A stretch of DNA of 64,000 nucleotides from Rhizobium rosettiformans W3. GTDB lineage: Bacteria; Pseudomonadota; Alphaproteobacteria; Rhizobiales; Rhizobiaceae. The stretch covers positions 1 through 64,000 of the forward strand of contig NZ_STGU01000006.1 in NCBI RefSeq assembly GCF_004912135.1. The letters are read 5' to 3'. The position numbers were made by a program, and so were the translations under genes. Within the stretch, counting starts at the first letter, position 1. Every line of letters begins with the position of its first letter. This document shows positions 57,142 through 64,000 of this stretch, piece by piece. The notes below the pieces were generated by a model. That model was given only the letters and a program-made list of their open reading frames with translations, did not search any database and had not been told where the DNA came from.

Positions 57142-57989
57142 AACTGCAAGCGTCGATACCGGAATTCGATGACACCTCGCCTTGGGGAACCTATCGCCTG
57201 CGTGGCCTAACCGCCGCAATGCTCAAGCTTTCGCATGTCTTGCCGGAACCCCTTCGTTGGCTGACGAAGACACTGCGCAAACCGGTCAAGTACAAGCACC
57301 GTGGTCCGATCGACATTCAGGTCTGGGAGCATCGACTTCGAATACTGCCGCGCGGCAACATGTCTGAACAGAAACTGTATACCGCGCCGCAATTTTTCGA
57401 TGTCGAAGAAAGAGCAATCCTGGCACGCGTCCTCCAGCCCGGAAGCGTCTTCGTTGACATCGGCGCCAACGCGGGAATTTACAGCTTCTGGGCGAACAAA
57501 TGCATGAAGGGCAGCGGCCGAATTCTTGCCGTGGAGCCGGATCCCGAAATGGCGCGCCGGATCCGTTTCAATGTCCGGACCAATGCAATCCAGCAGCTTG
57601 TTCTCGAATGCGTTGCCTTGAGCGACCAGGAGGGAACCGCCCAACTGCACATCAATCCCAGCCAGCGCGGCACCAACACCCTCGTAACCGAGGAAATCGG
57701 CAAGTCCCGAGGTGAGCGTGTCCCGACGACGGTGCAGTTGACCACATTGACGGCTTTATGCTCGCGGCACGCTATCACGAAGATCGATGCACTGAAGATC
57801 GACATAGAAGGGCATGAGATACCGGTTCTCACACATTTCCTGATGACGGCACCTGAAACCCTATGGCCTCAGGTGATCATCAGCGAGTTCAAGGATCAGA
57901 CCGCCAAGGAAATCCTGGAGTTGCTGAGCGCACGCGGATACCAGCGCACTTACCAGTCGAAGCTCAATTACATCTTCGAACGTCGCTAA
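57138..57989 (+). CDS. FkbM-family methyltransferase
   Basis: The 283-residue SAM-dependent methyltransferase has motif I VFVDIGANAGIYSFWA and the acidic motif ILAVEPDPEMARRIRFNV, then the FkbM hallmark IDALKIDIEGHEIPVL. In glycan operons such enzymes methylate sugars. It is the last gene of the greA-lpsB operon and is ATGA-coupled to the glycosyltransferase. Confidence 0.9.
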   Translation: MKLQASIPEFDDTSPWGTYRLRGLTAAMLKLSHVLPEPLRWLTKTLRKPVKYKHRGPIDIQVWEHRLRILPRGNMSEQKLYTAPQFFDVEERAILARVLQPGSVFVDIGANAGIYSFWANKCMKGSGRILAVEPDPEMARRIRFNVRTNAIQQLVLECVALSDQEGTAQLHINPSQRGTNTLVTEEIGKSRGERVPTTVQLTTLTALCSRHAITKIDALKIDIEGHEIPVLTHFLMTAPETLWPQVIISEFKDQTAKEILELLSARGYQRTYQSKLNYIFERR

Positions 57990-57992
57990 CGC

Positions 57993-58460
57993 TCATATCT
58001 CCACCAGCCCCACCTTCTTCACCTGCTTAATCGTCAGCATGGTCCTCACCGTATCGACATGCTCGTTCGCAGTCAGCACTTCGATGACGAAGTCCTGGAA
58101 GCGGGTGAGGTTCTCGGCGACGCAATGCAGCAGGAAATCGCTGTCGCCGTTGACCATCCACGCCTGGCGCACGATCGGCCAGCTGTCGGTGGCGGCGGCG
58201 AAGGCTTTGAGGTTGGCCTCCGACTGGTGCTTGAGGCCGACCATGCAGAAGGCGACGAGGTCGTAGCCGAGGCGGCTGGCATTGAGGACGGCGTGATAGC
58301 TTTCGATCACGCCGGCCTCTTCCAGCTTGCGGACGCGCCGCAGGCAGGGCGGCGCGGAAATGCCGACGCGTTCGGAGAGTTCCACATTGGTCATCCGCCC
58401 GTCCCGCTGCAATTCCTTGAGAATGCGCAGGTCGATGGCGTCGAGTTCTAGCTTGAGCAC
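57993..58460 (-). CDS. lrp: Lrp/AsnC-family regulator
   Basis: The 155-residue protein has an N-terminal helix-turn-helix (RILKELQRDGRMTNVELSERVGISAPPCLRRVRKLEEAGVI) and a C-terminal RAM ligand-binding domain (GDSDFLLHCVAENLTRFQDFV). It is full length, and by position and sequence it is the rhizobial Lrp near trxB. It starts at GTG after GGAGCGACC. A dyad matching Lrp sites lies upstream. Confidence 0.92.
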   Translation of the reverse strand: MLKLELDAIDLRILKELQRDGRMTNVELSERVGISAPPCLRRVRKLEEAGVIESYHAVLNASRLGYDLVAFCMVGLKHQSEANLKAFAAATDSWPIVRQAWMVNGDSDFLLHCVAENLTRFQDFVIEVLTANEHVDTVRTMLTIKQVKKVGLVEI

Positions 58461-58531
58461 GGTCGCTCCTTTTGAAGATGTGTCCGTTATCTACTCCAAC
58501 GGATAAAATTGGCAAGAATCCTCCGCGATCA

Positions 58532-58548
58532 CGCACAATTATTGCGCG
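58532..58548. promoter_or_regulatory. Lrp-like operator between lrp and trxB
   Basis: CGCACAATTATTGCGCG is a near-perfect 17-bp dyad with an A+T centre, of the type bound by Lrp/AsnC proteins. It lies 72 nt before lrp and about 150 nt before trxB, suggesting autoregulation and possible control of trxB. Confidence 0.5.
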
Positions 58549-58697
58549 TCGAAGCAAAGCTCTGTTGCTAATGCAGGCCCATGCCTTGATCTGGGCTCCG
58601 CTTCGATCCTAAATGGTCGCCAGTTGCGCGACCAAAGGGTGAGCCCCATATCGAGGCCCCGGTCGAAGACAAGGACCGCGCGTTGAAAGGAAGCGTC

Positions 58698-59675
58698 ATG
58701 ACTGCCCGCCACACGAAGGTATTGATCATCGGCTCCGGCCCCGCCGGTTACACCGCTGCCATCTATGCCGCCCGCGCCATGCTGAAGCCGGTCCTGATCG
58801 CCGGCATGGAACAGGGCGGACAGCTGATGATCACCACGGATGTGGAGAACTACCCGGGCTTCGCCGATCCGATCCAGGGCCCCTGGCTGATGGAGCAGAT
58901 GCTGAACCAGGCCATCCATGTCGGCACGGAGATCGTCAGCGATCTCGTGACGGAAGTCGACACCAGACATCGTCCCTTCACGGTGAAGACCGACAGCGGT
59001 CAGGTCTGGACGGCGGACACGCTGATCATCTGCACCGGCGCCAAGGCGAAATGGCTCGGCATCGAAAGCGAGCAGCATTTCCAGGGCTTCGGCGTCTCGG
59101 CCTGCGCCACCTGCGATGGCTTCTTCTATCGCAACAAGGATGTCATCGTTGTCGGCGGTGGCAATTCCGCCGTCGAGGAAGCGCTCTATCTCTCGCATAT
59201 CTGCAAGTCCGTCACCGTCGTTCATCGCCGTGACAGTTTCCGCTCGGAAAAGATCCTGCAGGAGCGCCTCTTCGCCAAGGAGAACATCCGCGTCCTGTGG
59301 AACACCACGGTCGAGGAAATCACCGGCACACCGGCCAAGCCCCCGATGCCGCCATCGGTCTCGGGCGTGAAGCTGAAGGACGCATTGACAGGCGCCGTCA
59401 CGGAGATGCCGATCGATGGCGTCTTCGTCGCGATCGGCCACGCGCCGGCCGTCGAGCTCTTCAAGGACAAGCTGAAGCTGAAGTCCAACGGCTATCTCTG
59501 GACTGCGCCGGATTCCACCGCCACGGACGTGCCCGGCATCTTCGCGGCCGGTGACGTCACCGACGATGTCTATCGCCAGGCGATCACCGCTGCCGGCATG
59601 GGCTGCATGGCAGCACTCGAGGCCGAGCGCTTCCTGTCCGCCCTGCCCGTCGAGACACAGCAAGCCGCGGAGTAA
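58698..59675 (+). CDS. trxB: Thioredoxin reductase
   Basis: The 325-residue FAD/NADPH flavoenzyme reduces thioredoxin. It has the FAD motif VLIIGSGPAGYTAAIYAARA, the redox pair Cys-Ala-Thr-Cys in SACATCDGFFY, and the NADPH motif VIVVGGGNSAVEEALYLSH. The start MTARHTKV follows GAAAGGAAG and is preferred to an upstream TTG. It is directly followed by vtlR. Confidence 0.96.
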   Translation: MTARHTKVLIIGSGPAGYTAAIYAARAMLKPVLIAGMEQGGQLMITTDVENYPGFADPIQGPWLMEQMLNQAIHVGTEIVSDLVTEVDTRHRPFTVKTDSGQVWTADTLIICTGAKAKWLGIESEQHFQGFGVSACATCDGFFYRNKDVIVVGGGNSAVEEALYLSHICKSVTVVHRRDSFRSEKILQERLFAKENIRVLWNTTVEEITGTPAKPPMPPSVSGVKLKDALTGAVTEMPIDGVFVAIGHAPAVELFKDKLKLKSNGYLWTAPDSTATDVPGIFAAGDVTDDVYRQAITAAGMGCMAALEAERFLSALPVETQQAAE

Positions 59676-59695
59676 GCGCCATGAGGGGGGCCGGC

Positions 59696-60592
59696 ATGCC
59701 GCTGGACTGGGACAAACTGCGCATTTTTCATGCGGCTGCAGAAGCTGGGTCCTTTACCCATGCCGCCGACAAGCTGCACCTGTCCCAGTCGGCCATCAGC
59801 CGCCAGGTCTCCTCGCTGGAGCAGGACATCGGCGTCAAGCTCTTCCACCGCCATGCCCGCGGCCTGATCCTGACCGAACAGGGCGAACTGCTCTATCGCA
59901 CCGCCCACGACGTTCTTCTGAAGTTGCAGACCGTCAAGATGCAGCTGACGGAAACGACGGAAAAGCCTTCCGGCAAGCTGCGCGTCACCACGACCGTCGG
60001 CCTTGGCCAGGGCTGGCTCACCGACAAGGTGCAGGAATTCCTGCAGCTCTATCCCGACATGTCGATCCAGCTGATCCTCGACAACGAGGAGCTGGACGTG
60101 AACATGCGCCATGCCGATTGCGCCATCCGCCTGCGCCAGCCGCAGCAGTCGGACCTGATCCAGCGCAAGCTGTTCACGGTGCATATGCATGTCTATGCGG
60201 CACCGTCCTACATCAACCGCTATGGCGAACCCCAGTCGATCGAAGATCTCGACAACCACAAGATCATCACCTTCGGCGAGCCGGCGCCCAACTACCTGCT
60301 CGATGTGAACTGGCTGGAAGTCGCAGGACGCTCCTCCGACAATCCGCGCGTCCCGCACCTGCAGATCAACAGCCTGACCTCGATCAAACGCGCCTGCCTT
60401 CTCGGCATCGGCATCGCAATGCTGCCCGATTACATCGTCGGCCGCGATCCCGGCCTGCTGCAGCTCGTCACCAGCGCCGACGTCCCCTCCTTCGACACCT
60501 ATTTCTGCTATCCCGACGAGATCAAGAATGCCGCGAAGCTCAAGGCATTCAGGGACTTCATCGTCGCCAAGGCCCGCAACTGGAATTTCTGA
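59696..60592 (+). CDS. vtlR: LysR-family regulator VtlR/LsrB
   Basis: The 298-residue LysR regulator has HTH PLDWDKLRIFHAAAEAGSFTHAADKLHLSQSAISRQVSSLE (split in two motifs) and an effector domain. The sequence and the position between trxB and abcR identify it as VtlR (Brucella/Agrobacterium) or LsrB (Sinorhizobium). Family members control abcR sRNA expression, LPS genes and redox responses. The start at MPLDWDK follows GAGGGGGG and is preferred to the ATG 15 nt upstream. Confidence 0.9.
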   Translation: MPLDWDKLRIFHAAAEAGSFTHAADKLHLSQSAISRQVSSLEQDIGVKLFHRHARGLILTEQGELLYRTAHDVLLKLQTVKMQLTETTEKPSGKLRVTTTVGLGQGWLTDKVQEFLQLYPDMSIQLILDNEELDVNMRHADCAIRLRQPQQSDLIQRKLFTVHMHVYAAPSYINRYGEPQSIEDLDNHKIITFGEPAPNYLLDVNWLEVAGRSSDNPRVPHLQINSLTSIKRACLLGIGIAMLPDYIVGRDPGLLQLVTSADVPSFDTYFCYPDEIKNAAKLKAFRDFIVAKARNWNF

Positions 60593-60617
60593 AGGCAGCC
60601 TCGCGCTGCCTTTTTTG
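60592..60617 (+). terminator. vtlR terminator
   Basis: The stem AAGGCAGC / GCTGCCTT with a 5-nt loop is followed by TTTTTG, beginning at the last base of the vtlR stop codon. Confidence 0.8.
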
Positions 60618-60707
60618 TCTGTGCCGCACACAGACCTGCGGCCTGCGCATGCCTGACATGCATAAAAAAGCATTGTTCACTGCACAAAAAACCACCATAT
60701 CGCACAC

Positions 60708-60824
60708 AGCTGATGCACATGGTGGCTTTTTCCTCCCAGTTCCACCGCAGCAGCTGTTCCCCTCTGGAGGTTTTTGACCTTCACAATTCAAAGGGCCCTG
60801 GTTTTCCGGTGGCCCTCTTTTTTT
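60708..60824 (+). ncRNA. abcR: AbcR (alpha-r15) family small RNA
   Basis: A TTGTTC (60673-60678), 17-nt spacer, CATATC (60696-60701) promoter would start an RNA near 60708. It ends at the terminator AGGGCC / GGCCCT plus TTTTTTT (60792-60823), giving about 117 nt, close to known AbcR sizes. A middle stem CCTCC / GGAGG holds anti-SD-like C-rich motifs (CTCCCAG, TTCCCCTCT). The location between vtlR and an ArsR gene matches AbcR loci in rhizobia. Only one copy is seen here; many relatives have two. The 361-bp gap 60593-60953 has no protein gene. Confidence 0.7.
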
Positions 60825-60953
60825 GTTATTTCGTTGGAACAATACCTCCCGCCTGGCGTTCCAGTGGCTGGCGGAACTGAAGCCGTGCGCTCACGAGCAT
60901 GGTGACAGGGATCGATCGGCTTATTTGGATTCGCAGTTCATATTGGAGGGGAC

Positions 60954-61247
60954 ATGTTCCTGGAGGACGTGATGAAGGCGCTGGCACACCCGGCACGCAT
61001 GGAAATGCTGATCTGGCTCAAAAACCCCATGGAGTTTTTCGGGGTCCCGAAGGAAGAGGCAGTCGAAGGCATCAGTGCGGGTCAGTTCGAGCGCTCCGGT
61101 CTGTCCCAGTCTGCCGTCTCCGCCCATCTCGCCACCCTGCAGCGCGCCGGCCTCATCAGCTCCAAGCGAGTCGGCCAGCGTGTGCTCTATCGCCGCAACG
61201 AAGATGCCATTGCAGAGTTCGTGAAGACCTTGAACGGAACACTCTGA
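60954..61247 (+). CDS. ArsR-family transcriptional regulator
   Basis: The 97-residue winged-helix protein has MKALAHPARMEMLIWLKN at the front and the recognition region ERSGLSQSAVSAHLATLQRAGLISSKRVGQRVLYRRN. It lacks an ELCVCDL-type metal site. In rhizobia this gene follows abcR/vtlR. It precedes the Old Yellow Enzyme gene by 59 nt and could regulate it. Confidence 0.9.
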   Translation: MFLEDVMKALAHPARMEMLIWLKNPMEFFGVPKEEAVEGISAGQFERSGLSQSAVSAHLATLQRAGLISSKRVGQRVLYRRNEDAIAEFVKTLNGTL

Positions 61248-61306
61248 AGCCCCACATCGGAGTTCCCAATGAACCTTCCCATCATTGGAAACTCCCGAGA
61301 GGTTTC

Positions 61307-62407
61307 ATGTCCAAGCTTTTTGAACCGACATCCGTCGGCAGCATCTCCCTTTCCAACCGTATCGCCATGGCGCCCCTGACGCGCAACCGCTCTCCGGGCG
61401 CCGTGCCGAACGATCTCAATGTCGAGTACTATCGCCAGCGCGCGACGGCCGGCCTGATCATCAGCGAAGGCACGGCCATCACGCATCAGGCGCAGGGTTA
61501 TGCCGACGTTCCCGGTCTCTACAAATCCGAAGCTATCGACGGCTGGAAGAAGGTCACGGATGCCGTCCACGCAGCCGGCGGCAAGATCGTGACCCAGCTC
61601 TGGCATGTCGGCCGCATCTCGCATACGAGCCTGCAGCCTGAGGGTGGCGCACCCGTCGCTCCCTCCGCAATCGCGGCGAAGTCCAAGACCTATGTGCTGA
61701 ATGCAGATGGCTCCGGCGGCTTCGTCGAGACGTCGGAACCGCGCGCCCTTGAAACCGCAGAAATCCCCGCTCTGCTGGAAGACTATCGCAAGGCTGCCCG
61801 TGCCGCGGTGGATGCCGGTTTCGACGGCGTCGAGATCCACGCAGCCAATGGCTATTTGCTTGAGCAGTTCATGCGCTCGAACAGCAATCAGCGCACGGAT
61901 GAGTATGGCGGCTCGATCGAAAACCGCATCCGCCTGACGCTGGAAGTCGTCGAGGCCGTCACCAAGGAAATCGGCGCCGAAAAGACCGGCATCCGCATCT
62001 CCCCGACCACGCCGGCAAATGATGTCTCCGATCCGGATCCGAAGGCCATCTATACCGCTCTCGTCGAAGCGCTGGCGAAATACGACCTGGCCTTCGTGCA
62101 CGTCATCGAAGGCGCAACCGGCGGCCCGCGTGACGTCCTGCCCTTCGACTGGAAGGCGCTGAAGGCGGCCTACCGCGATGCCGGCGGCAAGGGTGCATGG
62201 ATTGCCAATAACGGCTACAACCGCGCATCCGCGATCGAGGCCGTCGAGAGCGGCTATGCCGATCTCGTCGCTTTCGGCCGCCCCTTCATCGCCAACCCCG
62301 ACCTCGTCCGTCGCTTGAAGGAAGATGCAGCCCTCAATCCGCTCGACCAGGCCACGCTTTATGGCGGCGGTGCGGAAGGCTACACGACCTATCCGGCCCT
62401 GGCCTGA
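61307..62407 (+). CDS. Old Yellow Enzyme-type alkene reductase
   Basis: The 366-residue FMN flavoenzyme reduces activated C=C bonds, nitroesters or quinones with NAD(P)H. The family pattern is clear: MAPLTRNRSPGAVPNDLNVEYYRQRA, a His/Asn pair in GVEIHAANGYLLEQFMRSNSN, DEYGGSIENRIRL, and LVAFGRPFIANPDLVRRL. The C-terminal GAEGYTTYPAL is typical of NemA-like members. The start MSKLFEPTSVG follows GAGAGG. It may belong with the upstream ArsR gene. Confidence 0.93.
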   Translation: MSKLFEPTSVGSISLSNRIAMAPLTRNRSPGAVPNDLNVEYYRQRATAGLIISEGTAITHQAQGYADVPGLYKSEAIDGWKKVTDAVHAAGGKIVTQLWHVGRISHTSLQPEGGAPVAPSAIAAKSKTYVLNADGSGGFVETSEPRALETAEIPALLEDYRKAARAAVDAGFDGVEIHAANGYLLEQFMRSNSNQRTDEYGGSIENRIRLTLEVVEAVTKEIGAEKTGIRISPTTPANDVSDPDPKAIYTALVEALAKYDLAFVHVIEGATGGPRDVLPFDWKALKAAYRDAGGKGAWIANNGYNRASAIEAVESGYADLVAFGRPFIANPDLVRRLKEDAALNPLDQATLYGGGAEGYTTYPALA

Positions 62408-62424
62408 TACATCCTGATACCATC

Positions 62425-62452
62425 AAGGGCTCCCGGAAACGGGGGCCCTTTT
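62425..62452 (+). terminator. Alkene reductase gene terminator
   Basis: The 11-bp stem AAGGGCTCCCG / CGGGGGCCCTT with a GAAA tetraloop ends in TTTTC. It allows one G-T pair and lies 17 nt past the gene. Confidence 0.8.
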
Positions 62453-62470
62453 CTTCGTCCGCCTCGCAAC

Positions 62471-62854
62471 TCACCCCCAGGCGCGAGCAAGCCGGCTGGC
62501 GAGCAGGAACGCCACGGTAGCCATGGCAAGGCCGTTCACCGGATGCAGAGCCCCGAGCAAGGGCAGCGCGTCTGCAAGAGCCGCCAGCATCACCTGCAGC
62601 AGATATCCCGCCAGCAACAAGGACGCGAACCGGCGATAGGGCAGAAGCGCGCCCTGGAAGGAGATGGCGAAGGCGAGCAGGATCGGCAGCGCAAGGGCTC
62701 CGCCCGTGGCAGCATGCGCCTCCCAGCCGACGCCCCCGCCGAAAACGATCAGCCCCGCCAAAAAGAACTGCAGCGCGATACCGCTGATGATGAGCCACAC
62801 CAGCCCCCTGAACAGGACCAGCCAACCTCTTGTGGCAACCACAGTATTGTTCAT
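62471..62854 (-). CDS. DUF6220-like four-helix membrane protein
   Basis: The 127-residue inner-membrane protein has four helices (GLVWLIISGIALQFFLAGLIVFGGG; HAATGGALALPILLAFAISF; the rest) with conserved His in WEAHAATG and LLGALHPVNGLAMA, a pattern of DUF6220-type proteins. The function is unknown. The start MNNTVV overlaps the SDR stop as ATGA, so it is translated after that gene. Confidence 0.75.
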   Translation of the reverse strand: MNNTVVATRGWLVLFRGLVWLIISGIALQFFLAGLIVFGGGVGWEAHAATGGALALPILLAFAISFQGALLPYRRFASLLLAGYLLQVMLAALADALPLLGALHPVNGLAMATVAFLLASRLARAWG

Positions 62855-63885
62855 CGGCTGACTCCTTGCGAAAGCGGGACGGGCTCCGCAGCGGCAGCCG
62901 AATGGCCCGACAGGCAACCAAGGCTTCTCAGTGTCGTCTGTACCGCAATATCGATTGGGGTATGCGGTTCCTCCCCGAGAAACGCCACGAGGCGGCTATT
63001 GTCGAGCCGGATTGTCTCCCGCCACAGATAGCGCATCTCATGCAACTCCTTGAGAAACGGCACGAAGGGGCGCGCAAGACCGGCAAGCGTCCAGGGAAAG
63101 CCGAGCGTAAAGATCTCAGGGCGTCCGACTGCCCGGCCGATGCCCTCAGCCATCCGGACGCCATCATGGTCGAAGAAGCCGTTCATGTGAAAGCGCGCAA
63201 AGCGTGGCAAGGCGTGCGCAGTGTCGAGCAGACGCATGAAGGTCTCGGCCACATCGGGTAGATAGGCCCAGGCATGACCGACGCCCCGTCGCCCGGGATT
63301 GAGGACAAAACGCACAGGCTTGCCGGGTTGCACCATGGCCTGGGCGAACCAGTTGTTGCCGGCATCGGGCCCGAAAAAGTCCCCTGCCCTCAGGATAATG
63401 ACGGGCACACCCTCGTCGGCTGCCTGCTCCAGCCGGTGCTCGAGTTCGACGCGGATCCGCCCCTTGACCGTCTGCGGCCGCTGCGGGCTGTCCTCCGAAA
63501 GCAGCGGGAAAGTCTCTGGGCCGAAATTGTAGATCGTGCCCGGCATCAGGATGCGCGCACCGACGACTTTCGCGGCAGCGATCGTGTTGTCGATCATCGG
63601 CAGCACAAGCTCGCCCCAGTTCTGGTAGCCGGGCGGATTGACGGCATGCACGATGACGCTCGCGCCTTGAGCCGCAGCAAGAACGTCCGCGGCGCACATG
63701 GCATCACCACCCACCCATTCATACGCGGGATGCGTGGATGACTGCGGCTTGGGGCGACGGTGTATGGCCCGCACGCGGTAGCCGCGCTTGAGCAAAGCCT
63801 TGGCGAGTGCGCCGCCCACGCCGCCGGTGGCACCCAAAACCAGCGCGAGGGGTGGCTGTAACGAGATCTGCGAAATGTCTGTCAT
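62851..63885 (-). CDS. NAD(P)-dependent SDR (extended, NmrA/epimerase-like)
   Basis: The 344-residue Rossmann-fold protein has the motif LVLGATGGVGGALAKALLKRGYRVRAIHR and MPGTIYNFGPE in place of the usual YxxxK active site. It is an atypical extended SDR; it may act on a sugar nucleotide or another small molecule, or be regulatory. The start MTDISQ follows TTGGAGACG and is preferred to one 51 nt upstream. It is the first gene of a two-gene operon. Confidence 0.8.
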   Translation of the reverse strand: MTDISQISLQPPLALVLGATGGVGGALAKALLKRGYRVRAIHRRPKPQSSTHPAYEWVGGDAMCAADVLAAAQGASVIVHAVNPPGYQNWGELVLPMIDNTIAAAKVVGARILMPGTIYNFGPETFPLLSEDSPQRPQTVKGRIRVELEHRLEQAADEGVPVIILRAGDFFGPDAGNNWFAQAMVQPGKPVRFVLNPGRRGVGHAWAYLPDVAETFMRLLDTAHALPRFARFHMNGFFDHDGVRMAEGIGRAVGRPEIFTLGFPWTLAGLARPFVPFLKELHEMRYLWRETIRLDNSRLVAFLGEEPHTPIDIAVQTTLRSLGCLSGHSAAAAEPVPLSQGVSR

Positions 63886-63965
63886 GGTCGTCTCCAATCT
63901 GTGAACTGGAAACAGCTTCCCACGGACCTCAAGCATGCGAAATTGCCAGAAGGTGCAGAATAGAT

Positions 63966-63979
63966 ATACATAAATGTAT
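63966..63979. promoter_or_regulatory. Palindrome near the window end
   Basis: ATACAT-AA-ATGTAT lies 80 bp upstream of the SDR gene. It is an operator-like dyad, and an ATG at 63978 could begin a divergent regulator (MTIDQIS..., cut by the window end). Both points are tentative. Confidence 0.35.
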
Positions 63980-64000
63980 GACCATCGATCAGATCAGCTG

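Overview
The window looks like a chromosomal stretch from a member of the Rhizobiaceae (Rhizobium/Agrobacterium/Sinorhizobium relatives). Support comes from the gene families and gene order: greA-lpsB near lrp-trxB-vtlR(lsrB), an AbcR-type small RNA between vtlR and an ArsR gene, carA and carB far apart, rpoD and dnaG with gatB/yqeY and carA close by, DUF930 and DUF1476 proteins, a chemoreceptor ending in EWEEF, and an alphaproteobacterial LexA box (GTTC-N7-GTTC). No rRNA, tRNA, insertion sequence, prophage or CRISPR array was seen.

Layout. 0-8.4 kb is accessory. A group-4 glycosyltransferase lies opposite a four-gene, translationally coupled operon. The operon encodes a single-module NRPS-like enzyme (formyltransferase, remnant condensation domain, glycine-type adenylation domain split by a luciferase-like monooxygenase, carrier domain), its own phosphopantetheinyl transferase, a 62-residue protein and a membrane-anchored SGNH-like protein. 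8.4-15.3 kb holds a three-subunit molybdenum hydroxylase (XdhC/PaoC, FAD and 2Fe-2S subunits) and small conserved proteins. 15.4-20.2 kb has a UPF0303 protein, an NTF2-like protein, a divergent argP/LysE-type exporter pair, an M20 amidohydrolase and a DUF930 protein. 20.3-28.2 kb is the housekeeping rpoD - adenylate cyclase - dnaG block, flanked by a Phd/VapC toxin-antitoxin pair on one side and a BrnT/BrnA pair on the other, followed by yqeY.

28.5-46.2 kb runs carA, a MATE pump, a DUF2938 protein, a zinc metallopeptidase, a divergent DUF2306/LytTR pair, GST, a zinc dehydrogenase, an amidase, a chemoreceptor, a 2H-phosphodiesterase-like protein, a GT87-like membrane glycosyltransferase and carB. 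46.3-50.6 kb has an ArsR-SRPBCC-SRPBCC operon behind a clear promoter with tandem operators, then a DMT and an MFS transporter. 50.6-53.3 kb is a DNA-repair operon (radical SAM protein plus DUF4130-UdgX fusion) with a LexA box directly upstream. 53.5-58 kb is greA followed by a lipopolysaccharide/surface-glycan operon. 58-62.4 kb is lrp, trxB, vtlR, an AbcR-type sRNA, an ArsR-type regulator and an Old Yellow Enzyme. The window ends in a two-gene operon (SDR and DUF6220-like membrane protein).

The most novel-looking element is the NRPS operon. Its specificity code as read here (D-I-L-Q-F-G-M-I-W-K) is almost the classic glycine code, and it has no release domain, so a formylated and/or oxidised glycyl thioester handed to an acceptor (perhaps a glycan, with the SGNH protein) is a testable idea. 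A second theme is intrinsic terminators inside 5' leaders: carB, greA and the MATE gene each have a hairpin plus T-run shortly before the start codon with no upstream co-directional gene to terminate, suggesting transcription attenuation or leader-derived sRNAs.
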